34,401 nt of DNA from an uncultured Clostridia bacterium (GTDB lineage Bacteria > Bacillota > Clostridia > TANB77 > CAG-508): positions 1-34,401 of the forward strand of contig CAOMRW010000023.1 in the NCBI GenBank assembly GCA_948485625.1. The letters run 5' to 3'. Below, in pieces: positions 25,178-32,534 of the stretch. The translations under genes were made by a program, and so were the position numbers. The first letter of the stretch is position 1. The number at the start of each line of letters is the position of its first letter. The notes below the pieces were generated by a model, which saw nothing but the letters and a program-made list of their open reading frames with translations, ran no database searches and was not told where the DNA came from.

Positions 25178-27457
25178 TTAATAGGAATCACCACTTTTTC
25201 TTAAAGTGACTTTTACAACTGTACCAGCATCTACAATAGAACCTTTTGGAGGATCTTGAGATACAACGATACCAGTACCATCAATATCTATATTCAAATT
25301 AGCATTTTTTAATTCAGTAGTAGATTGATATTTGCTTTTTCCTGTAAGGTCAGGAACAGTAGTTGAAGTTCTAGCATCTTGATCATATAACATTATAATA
25401 GAACCATTTGATAAAGTAGCTCCAGGTTTTGGAACTTGGTCAATAACAGTAGTACTATTTTTGTCATTAGAAGTAGAAATGTTTACAGTAAAGCCTTTTT
25501 CTTTAAGAATTTTTTCAGCTTCTGCAATAGTCTTGTTTCTTACCTCAGGAACAGTAATTAAATCAGAATCATCTGAATTAGTATCATTAGATGGAATTCC
25601 TAAATAAGGTAAAATCTTTGTCAACATTTGAGAAACAACTGGTCCAGCTAAAGTACCTCCTTGATGATTAGATTTTGGTGGTTTATATAAAGTAAGTAAT
25701 AAAACTACCTGAGTATCTTCAACAGGAGAAATTGCAACATAAGAAGCAACATATCCATCAATTTCTTCTCTTCCTGGCATAGGCTCAGAAGTACCTGTTT
25801 TTCCACCTACTGTGTAGCCTGTAACACCACCTCTAAAGCCAGTTCCATCTTCTACAACAGATTCCATCATAGATTTGACTTGTGAAGCTGTTTCTGAAGA
25901 AATAACCTGTCTAACTTCTTCAGGATCAATAGTTGTTACAGCACCTGTATCAGAATTAGTAATTGATTTAACAATTCTAGGTTTCATTAATACACCATCA
26001 TTGGCAATAGCAGATATAGCAGTAACCATTTGTAAAGGTGTAATACTAAATCTTTGGCCAAAAGACATTGTAGCTCTTTCAATAGGTATTACAGTAGACT
26101 CTTCTTTAAATATAGAACTTGCTTCTCCAAGTAAATCAACTCCTGTTTTATCAAAGAATCCAAATGCCTTATAATATTTATATAAAGTAGCTGTTCCAAT
26201 TCTTGTTCCTAATTGAATAAAAGCAGGGTTACAAGAATGCTCTAGAGACTGTCTTAATGTTTGATGAAGGTGAGGATTACTAGCCCAACAACTTACAGAT
26301 ATTCCATTTACATCTTCAGCACCACCACAATAAAAATCAGAAGCTTTGTCAGTAGTAGTAATATTTTCTTCTAAAGCAGTAGCAGCAGTAATCAATTTGA
26401 AAACAGATCCAGGTTCATATAATTCTGAAACTGATTTATTAGACCACATTTTATATATGGAATCATTTTTTTCATCAGAACTTAAAGAATTATAAGTCTT
26501 AGCAAGATACTCATTAGGAGTAAATGGCTGATTTAAATCATAATTAGGATAAGTAGCCATTGCTAAAATATCACCAGTTTTAGGATCCATTACTATACAA
26601 CTACCACCATTTTCGCATGAGTTATCTTCAACAGCTTGTTTTAAATATTGTTCAACAATAGATTGAATATTAAAATCAATTGTAAGAGTTAAATCACTAC
26701 CATTTTCAGCAGGAATATAAGTTTCTTCTGCATTAGGAATTTCCTCCTGTTTAGCACTTTTTGAACTTACAATTTTACCAGGAGTGCCTGATAAAGTAGA
26801 TTCCCATTCAAATTCAATACCAGATAAACCTTGATTATCGCTACCACAAGAGCCTAAAACTTGAGACAAAACTGTATTATAAGGGTAATACCTTTTGGTA
26901 TCTTCATCTATATTTATGCCAACAGAAACTTTATTTTCTTTCATCCAAGCTTTTAATTTATCAACTTTTTCTTGCTCAACTTTTTTTGCAATAGTCTCTA
27001 CTTGAGAATCACTATTAACCTTTGCTAAAGTTTCATCATAATCTAATTCAAATATCTCAGAAAAGGCTTTTGCAACTTTCTCTTTTAAATCTTTTGTTTT
27101 AATAGGATCATTACTTTTTGAATCTTTTATTTTTCCAGGATTAATAGTTATAGTATCAACAGAAGCACTAGTAGCTAATATGGTTCCAGTAGAATCATAA
27201 ATAGAACCTCTTTTAGGACTAATAATTTGATTTATTGTCTGTTGATTATATGCTTGCTCTTTCAAGTAAGTTCCTTGTACAAATTGAAGAAAAGCTAATC
27301 TTCCTGTTAATAATATAAAAATTAAAATAACAACAATAAATATAAGCTTTAATTTTTTTACATAAATAAAATTTTGAGAATTAAAATTTTCATTTATTTT
27401 AATAACCTTTTTACTTGAATTTTTTTTCGATGTATTTTTGCCTGTTTTTCTTTCCAA
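25178..27457 (-). CDS. Class B penicillin-binding protein with two PASTA domains (SpoVD/FtsI type)
   Basis: This roughly 759-residue transpeptidase cross-links peptidoglycan. After a basic cytosolic tail there is one membrane helix (LKLIFIVVILIFILLTGRLA), a dimerisation domain, and a transpeptidase domain with SVFK (catalytic Ser), SCN and KTGTS. Two PASTA domains close the protein (from VPEVRNKTIAEAEKIL and from VPDLTGKSKYQSTTEL). PASTA-bearing class B PBPs include SpoVD (sporulation) and PBP2-like division enzymes; the context does not decide. The start is set at TTG 27457 because AGTGGTGA lies 5 bases upstream; an in-frame ATG at 27502 has no binding site. Confidence 0.92.
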   Translation of the reverse strand: MERKTGKNTSKKNSSKKVIKINENFNSQNFIYVKKLKLIFIVVILIFILLTGRLAFLQFVQGTYLKEQAYNQQTINQIISPKRGSIYDSTGTILATSASVDTITINPGKIKDSKSNDPIKTKDLKEKVAKAFSEIFELDYDETLAKVNSDSQVETIAKKVEQEKVDKLKAWMKENKVSVGINIDEDTKRYYPYNTVLSQVLGSCGSDNQGLSGIEFEWESTLSGTPGKIVSSKSAKQEEIPNAEETYIPAENGSDLTLTIDFNIQSIVEQYLKQAVEDNSCENGGSCIVMDPKTGDILAMATYPNYDLNQPFTPNEYLAKTYNSLSSDEKNDSIYKMWSNKSVSELYEPGSVFKLITAATALEENITTTDKASDFYCGGAEDVNGISVSCWASNPHLHQTLRQSLEHSCNPAFIQLGTRIGTATLYKYYKAFGFFDKTGVDLLGEASSIFKEESTVIPIERATMSFGQRFSITPLQMVTAISAIANDGVLMKPRIVKSITNSDTGAVTTIDPEEVRQVISSETASQVKSMMESVVEDGTGFRGGVTGYTVGGKTGTSEPMPGREEIDGYVASYVAISPVEDTQVVLLLTLYKPPKSNHQGGTLAGPVVSQMLTKILPYLGIPSNDTNSDDSDLITVPEVRNKTIAEAEKILKEKGFTVNISTSNDKNSTTVIDQVPKPGATLSNGSIIMLYDQDARTSTTVPDLTGKSKYQSTTELKNANLNIDIDGTGIVVSQDPPKGSIVDAGTVVKVTLRKSGDSY

Positions 27458-27502
27458 TATTTTCACCACTCTTTTGTTACATTTTATTATCTTAAAGTAC
27501 AA

Positions 27503-27780
27503 TGTTAAATGTTTTAATTATTTTATATTAAAATTAGTTAAAAATCAATAAATTTTTTTCTTTTCTTTTTGTTTTGTAAACATTATAATTTCAACAACCA
27601 ACATTAAAGATATAAACACTAACTTACAGCCATATACTAATAACTATAGTTAAAAAACATAGTCTAAATCATTAATTCATAAGTAAAAACAATTTTCACT
27701 AGAAGAAAATATCAAGACAGTCAATAATATCATTTATATAAAAATATATAATATTAATTATAAATAAATGTTAGAAGCTA
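27503..27780. other. AT-rich intergenic gap without visible features
   Basis: The space between the divergent PBP and rsmA genes holds no ORF with a ribosome binding site. I found no repeat or convincing promoter for the PBP gene in it. Confidence 0.5.
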
Positions 27781-27808
27781 TATTTAGTTTGTGGTTTTTT
27801 ATGACCAC

Positions 27809-27837
27809 TTGAATTTAAAGAAAACAATTGTTATAAT
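27809..27837 (+). promoter_or_regulatory. Promoter of rsmA
   Basis: TTGAAT at 27809-27814 and TATAAT at 27832-27837 are 17 bases apart, just after a small hairpin GTGGT/ACCAC at 27791-27808. Confidence 0.7.
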
Positions 27838-27864
27838 AAATTATATAAATAGTAAGGAGAAGAG

Positions 27865-28719
27865 ATGGAAAATATTTTACAAGAAACAAAATTTATAATG
27901 AAAAAATATAATATCAAAGCAAATAAAAGTCTTGGACAAAACTTTTTAATAAGTGAAGATGTAGTAAAAAAAATAGTAGACAGTAGCAATATAAAAAAAG
28001 AAGATTTAGTAATAGAAATAGGGCCAGGATTAGGAACACTTACAAAATACTTATTAGAACAAGCAGGAAAAGTAATATGCATTGAGTTAGATACAAAAAT
28101 GTTAACAATACTACAAGATAGATTTAGTTTATATGATAATTTTAAAATAATAAATGAAGATGTATTAAAAGTAGATTTAAAACAATTAATAAAACAAGAA
28201 AAAGAAAAAGGAATAATAAAGAATGTAAAAATAGTAGCAAATTTACCATACTACATAACAACACCAATAATAATGAAGCTATTAGAAGAAGAACTAGAAC
28301 TAGAAAGTATTACAGTAATGATACAAAAAGAAGTAGCAGATAGATTAATTGCAACACCAGGACAAAAAAATACAGGAGCAATAACATATTCTGTATACTA
28401 TTATGCAACATCAGAAGATATATTAGAAGTTCCAAACAACTCATTTATACCAGAACCAGAAGTTACATCAAAAGTAATAAAATTAAACATAAGAAAAGCT
28501 CCACCAGTTAATCCGAAAAGTAAAGAAAAAATGTTAAAAACAATAAAATATGCATTTATGCAAAAAAGAAAAACACTACTAAACTCATTAACTAATAATA
28601 AGATATTTAATAGCAAAGAACAAGGAATAAATATTTTAAAATCATTAAATATAAATGAAAATGTAAGACCAGAAGAATTGACATTAGAACAATTTTCAAG
28701 AATTTCAGATAATTTATAA
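27865..28719 (+). CDS. rsmA: 16S rRNA dimethyladenosine transferase RsmA (KsgA)
   Basis: This 284-residue enzyme dimethylates two adjacent adenosines near the 3' end of 16S rRNA, a late step in 30S assembly. The N-terminal KANKSLGQNFLIS, the SAM-binding EIGPGLGTLT (about residues 51-60), VICIELD and the NLPYYIT active-site motif (N-L-P-Y) are all present. The C-terminal helical domain contains MQKRKTLLNSL. The length is normal. The ATG follows AAGGAGAAG. Confidence 0.97.
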   Translation: MENILQETKFIMKKYNIKANKSLGQNFLISEDVVKKIVDSSNIKKEDLVIEIGPGLGTLTKYLLEQAGKVICIELDTKMLTILQDRFSLYDNFKIINEDVLKVDLKQLIKQEKEKGIIKNVKIVANLPYYITTPIIMKLLEEELELESITVMIQKEVADRLIATPGQKNTGAITYSVYYYATSEDILEVPNNSFIPEPEVTSKVIKLNIRKAPPVNPKSKEKMLKTIKYAFMQKRKTLLNSLTNNKIFNSKEQGINILKSLNINENVRPEELTLEQFSRISDNL

Positions 28720-28785
28720 AAAAATATTCAAAAAAATAATTATATGTGATATAATAAAAAAGAAGAATAATGTAAGGAGGTTAGA

Positions 28786-29556
28786 ATGAATCAAATTTTA
28801 GTAACTAAAAAATTATATATAACACCAGAACTAAAAAGAAAAAAGAAGATGTATAAATTTAATTTTATTATATCAATATTTTTAGTATGTGTTCTAACAT
28901 CTTTATATATTTATGCAGAATATGATAGAAATAAATATGAAGCAGTATCACAAGAAGTACTACAAGAAGTAAATCAAATTATATCAGCAGCACAAGAAGA
29001 TACAACAATTGCGAAAGATGATATATTATTAGTAGTATTGGATGGAACAGAAGAAGATTATAAAGCAATAGAAACAACAGAAAAGGTTGATGTGGCACAA
29101 GTAAATGAACAAACTGAATGGGAACAGACATCAGCTGGATATAAATATAAAAAAATAGCAATAATAAATATTCCAAAAATAAATGTAAATTATGTAATAT
29201 ATCAAGGAGAAACAGGAAGCTTAGAAGAAATAGAAGCACTTTTAAAAATGGCTCCATGTAAATATCATGGATATGAACCAAATGAAGTAGGAAACTTCTG
29301 TATAGTAGGACACAATTATAGAAATACAAAATTTTTCAGTAAAGTACCAACACTAGTAGTTGGAGACAAAGTAGAATTAACAGATTTAACAGGAAGAACA
29401 ATTACATATGAAGTTTATGATAAACATACAGTTGATCCAAATGACACAAGAGATACAACACAATTAACAGGAGGCAAAAAAGAAATAACTCTAATAACAT
29501 GTACAGACAATAGTGAACAAAGAGTTATAGTAAAATGTAAAGAAGTAAAAAAGTAA
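28786..29556 (+). CDS. Sortase (class D-like)
   Basis: This 256-residue protein is a membrane-anchored transpeptidase that would attach proteins to the cell wall. One membrane helix lies at about residues 25-43. The catalytic His is in IVGHNYRNTKFFS, the Cys in TLITCTDN (as LITC), and the Arg in SEQRVIVKC. The middle region before the domain is acidic. No LPXTG substrate is adjacent. The ATG follows AAGGAGGTTAGA. Its terminator doubles as the leader of the next gene. Confidence 0.9.
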   Translation: MNQILVTKKLYITPELKRKKKMYKFNFIISIFLVCVLTSLYIYAEYDRNKYEAVSQEVLQEVNQIISAAQEDTTIAKDDILLVVLDGTEEDYKAIETTEKVDVAQVNEQTEWEQTSAGYKYKKIAIINIPKINVNYVIYQGETGSLEEIEALLKMAPCKYHGYEPNEVGNFCIVGHNYRNTKFFSKVPTLVVGDKVELTDLTGRTITYEVYDKHTVDPNDTRDTTQLTGGKKEITLITCTDNSEQRVIVKCKEVKK

Positions 29557-29577
29557 ACAAATAAAATAGTAACAAAT

Positions 29578-29625
29578 AAAAATCCCATCTCATATAATAA
29601 AATAAAAAGTATGAGGGGGATTTTT
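29578..29625 (+). terminator. Terminator after sortase, overlapping the next ribosome binding site
   Basis: AAAATCCC and CTCATA pair with TATGAG and GGGATTTT around a 15-base loop, followed by T bases. The 3' arm contains GAGGGGGA, the binding site for the TTG start at 29627. Confidence 0.75.
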
Positions 29626-29626
29626 C

Positions 29627-30307
29627 TTGGCTAAAATATTAATTTATAATAATGATACAGATAGAATGGAGACATACTATAGAGGTGAAGCAGAGCCAAT
29701 GCCATATAATACAAATGGAACATTACGAGTTAGAGAATTTAGAGGCTCAAGTAAAAGCAATATATTATGGACAACTAAAAGAACTATGCAAAGTTGGAAC
29801 AGTCAAAGATATATTTATGGAGGACCAATACCAGTAGGATTTGCATTTAAAAGACCATATGAAGGAGGACATGGAAATCAAAGTCAACATTATGCAGGAA
29901 CAGCTTTTGATGTAGGCCAAACATTAAGTAATGCACAAAGAACAAGATTATGGAATAGTGCAAACAACTCACAGATTTGGTCATTTGTAGAACCGATATC
30001 ACTTACACCAACATGGGTTCATTTTGATAAAAGATTTGGAAAACCAGCATGTCCAACAGGAGGATTTCCATTATTAAGAAGAGGAAGCCTAAGTAATTAT
30101 GTACTAATAGCACAAGATGATTTAAACACATTAGGATATAGAACAGGTGGACTAGATGGAATATTTGGAGCTGCAACACAAAATGCAGTAATATCATATC
30201 AAAAATCAAGAGGTTTAACAGCAGATGGAATCGTAGGTTGCAACACATGGCGTTCATTACAGGAAAATGTTGTAGGAACAGGAGCAACAAATACTACAAT
30301 AAATTAA
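29627..30307 (+). CDS. M15-type peptidase-like protein with peptidoglycan-binding domain
   Basis: This 226-residue protein combines an M15-like D,D-/L,D-carboxypeptidase fold (about residues 15-145) with a C-terminal PG_binding_1 domain (about 150-220). Zinc ligands are visible as SQHYAGTAFDVG (HxxGxxxD) and WVHFD. The binding domain shows LRRGSLSNYVLIAQDDLNTL, LDGIFGAATQNAV and ADGIVGCNTW. It probably cleaves peptide stems in peptidoglycan. There is no signal peptide, so it may be released by lysis, in sporulation or by a phage-like route. The start is TTG, and the GAGGGGGA binding site lies in the 3' arm of the upstream terminator. Confidence 0.8.
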   Translation: MAKILIYNNDTDRMETYYRGEAEPMPYNTNGTLRVREFRGSSKSNILWTTKRTMQSWNSQRYIYGGPIPVGFAFKRPYEGGHGNQSQHYAGTAFDVGQTLSNAQRTRLWNSANNSQIWSFVEPISLTPTWVHFDKRFGKPACPTGGFPLLRRGSLSNYVLIAQDDLNTLGYRTGGLDGIFGAATQNAVISYQKSRGLTADGIVGCNTWRSLQENVVGTGATNTTIN

Positions 30308-30422
30308 AACTGTTTTTGGGGACGGAGGAAAAAAACAGTTTTTAATTTAATTTAATTTAATATAGTATACAATAAAAAACATAAACAAAAACTGTTTTTT
30401 TCCTCCGTCCCCAAAAACAGTT
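30308..30422. repeat. Palindromic intergenic element C, perfect 36-bp arms
   Basis: Arms at 30308-30343 and 30387-30422 are exact inverted repeats of 36 bp around a 43-base AT-only-like loop. The arm core is GGGGACGGAGG, and each arm is bounded by AACTGTTTTT and its complement AAAAACAGTT. It begins right after the stop codon of the M15-like gene. It shares layout and GGGAC core with elements A and B but not the full arm sequence. Confidence 0.85.
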
Positions 30423-30441
30423 AAAAACGGTTAAAAAAGTA

Positions 30442-30470
30442 TTGCAGAAAAAACAACAATAAGATATAAT
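30442..30470 (+). promoter_or_regulatory. Promoter of the 50-residue ORF and ABC genes
   Basis: TTGCAG at 30442-30447 and TATAAT at 30465-30470 are 17 bases apart, 17 bases before the next start codon. Confidence 0.65.
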
Positions 30471-30487
30471 TAAATAGGGGGAATAAA

Positions 30488-30640
30488 ATGAAATTTGAAT
30501 TCGATGAAATAGGATTTAAAGATGAAATAGATTTAATGAACCTAGAAAGACAAATGCAACAAAACCAAATGCAAGATAAACAAACATTAGGTTTTAATTT
30601 AGACTCATTATATAATGCAATAGAAAATTTTCAAGAATAA
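30488..30640 (+). CDS. Small acidic, Gln/Met-rich protein (50 residues)
   Basis: This short ORF has AGGGGGA 5-6 bases before its ATG and a promoter just upstream. It encodes MKFEFDEIGFKDEIDLMNLE followed by a Gln/Met-rich stretch and ends IENFQE. It is acidic and helical with no membrane segment, and I do not recognise it. It lies 69 bases before the ABC exporter genes and probably shares their transcript, so it may be a leader or accessory peptide. Confidence 0.6.
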   Translation: MKFEFDEIGFKDEIDLMNLERQMQQNQMQDKQTLGFNLDSLYNAIENFQE

Positions 30641-30688
30641 AAAGATAAAGATAAATATAAATATAAAGATAAAGATAAATATAAATAT
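30641..30688 (+). repeat. Tandem 24-bp repeat, two copies
   Basis: Two exact copies of a unit beginning AAAGATAAAGATAAATATAA lie head to tail between the small ORF and the first ABC gene. The sequence is nearly all A and T on the coding strand. Confidence 0.8.
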
Positions 30689-30709
30689 AAATACATAGGA
30701 AGAAAAAAT

Positions 30710-32455
30710 ATGAAAAAAGTTATAATTGATACAATAAAGAACCGTAAATGGACAATATTATTACAAACAATATTTTTAGGAATAAATATATATCTACTAA
30801 CTGTTCCACCAAAAATAATTGGAAAAATAGTAGATATGTTATATAATTTAGACGAAAATAAACAAAATATATTAAACAGTACATATTACTTATTAGGAAT
30901 ATGTATTGTTTTGCTGATTGTAAGAATTATATGGAAATATTTTGAAACAGTTAATGTCAGAAAATCTGAAAAAGAAATAAAGATAAACATGTTCAGAAGA
31001 TTTTTAAAATTAAAATTAAAAGACATACAAAACATCAAAAATGGGGAAATAATGTCATATTTTGTGAAAGATATAAATGAAATTAGGTCTACCATATATA
31101 GAATATTGAATCATGGAATAAGAATTATTTTTACATTTATAATAGCAACATTTCAAATGATACAAGATGTTAATATATATTTGACAATAGCAGTAATGTT
31201 ACCAATAATTGTAGGAGGATACCTAGTAGTAAAAATTAAAAAATATGTTGAAAAAAGCTTTAAAAGATCACAAGAAATGTTTACTCAAATGTCAGAATAT
31301 GTACAAGAAAGTACAGATAGCATAAAAACAACAAAAGCATATGCATGTGAAAATGACCAATTAAAAGAATTTATTAGAAAAAACAGAAAAGTTCAACAAA
31401 GCAATAATACAGTAGAAATATTTTCAAATTTACTAAAAATAAGTCTAAATTTATGTTTTGGAATATGCTATTCAATATCACTATTATATGGTTCTAAACT
31501 AGTAATAGATGGAAAAATAACAGTTGGAGAATTAGTAGCATTTAATGGATATATAGCATTATTTGTTGGACCAATAAAATGGTTACCACAACTAATAGCA
31601 AGATTTAAAAGAGCACAAATATCTTATAAGAGATTAGAAAAACTATATGAACTAGAACCAGAAAAAATTAATCAAAAAAATAAGATTGCAAAAGAAAGAT
31701 TAGACGGAAATATAAATATAAAAAATCTAGACTTCAGCTATCCAAGTGTAATAGATAAAGCATTAGAAAATATAAATATAGAACTAAAAAAAGGAGAAAC
31801 ACTAGGAATTATAGGAACAATAGGAAGCGGAAAAACAACATTAATGAATCTACTTACTAAATTATATAGTGTTCCAGATGGAAAGATACTAATAGATGGA
31901 AAAGACATAAATGAAATACCAATATTAACATTAAGAAACAATATTTGCTACATAACACAAGATAACTTCCTATTCTCATCATCCTTAAAAGACAATATTA
32001 GTCTATTTAAAGATGAATATGATGATAGTGAAATTGAAGAAAGTACACAAAAAGCAATAGTATATGAAGATATTCAAAAAATGCCAAAAGGAATCAATAC
32101 TATAATAGGAGAAAGAGGAGGAGACTTATCAGGAGGACAAAAACAAAGAGTAGCAATTTCAAGAGCATTTCTAAAAAACAGCAGAATATTAATTTTTGAC
32201 GATACATTTTCAGCATTAGACAATAAAACATCAGAAAAACTAATAGAAAATATAAGAGAACTATCAAAAGAAAAAACATGTATAATAATTTCAAATAAAA
32301 TATCTGATGTCAAATATAGTGACAAAATTATTGTACTAGATAATGGTAAAATTGTAGAAAGAGGAACACATGAAGAACTAATAAATAATAATGGAATTTA
32401 TAATGAATTTTATCAACAACAATCTACAAAAGCAGAATCAAATATTTTAGCTTAG
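30710..32455 (+). CDS. ABC exporter subunit A (degenerate catalytic site half)
   Basis: This 581-residue half-transporter has six membrane helices (about residues 15-310) and a nucleotide-binding domain. Walker A is GTIGSGKTT (about 370), the signature is LSGGQKQR, and Walker B is ILIFDDTFSALD. The second acidic residue is Asp where active ATPases have Glu. That change is the mark of the degenerate half in heterodimeric exporters such as TM287/288 and LmrCD. The partner follows 79 bases downstream. Such exporters move drugs or lipids outward; the substrate here is unknown. Confidence 0.9.
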   Translation: MKKVIIDTIKNRKWTILLQTIFLGINIYLLTVPPKIIGKIVDMLYNLDENKQNILNSTYYLLGICIVLLIVRIIWKYFETVNVRKSEKEIKINMFRRFLKLKLKDIQNIKNGEIMSYFVKDINEIRSTIYRILNHGIRIIFTFIIATFQMIQDVNIYLTIAVMLPIIVGGYLVVKIKKYVEKSFKRSQEMFTQMSEYVQESTDSIKTTKAYACENDQLKEFIRKNRKVQQSNNTVEIFSNLLKISLNLCFGICYSISLLYGSKLVIDGKITVGELVAFNGYIALFVGPIKWLPQLIARFKRAQISYKRLEKLYELEPEKINQKNKIAKERLDGNINIKNLDFSYPSVIDKALENINIELKKGETLGIIGTIGSGKTTLMNLLTKLYSVPDGKILIDGKDINEIPILTLRNNICYITQDNFLFSSSLKDNISLFKDEYDDSEIEESTQKAIVYEDIQKMPKGINTIIGERGGDLSGGQKQRVAISRAFLKNSRILIFDDTFSALDNKTSEKLIENIRELSKEKTCIIISNKISDVKYSDKIIVLDNGKIVERGTHEELINNNGIYNEFYQQQSTKAESNILA

Positions 32456-32468
32456 GCAAAAAGAGAAA

Positions 32469-32507
32469 GATATGAGAAAGAGCCTCTTTCTCATTTATAT
32501 CCTTTTT
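32469..32507 (+). terminator. Hairpin between the two ABC genes
   Basis: TGAGAAAGA pairs with TCTTTCTCA, extended by GATA/TATC, and followed by CTTTTT. It could be a partial terminator that sets the ratio of the two subunits. Confidence 0.6.
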
Positions 32508-32534
32508 CAAAAATTACCAAGGAAGGAAAAATAA

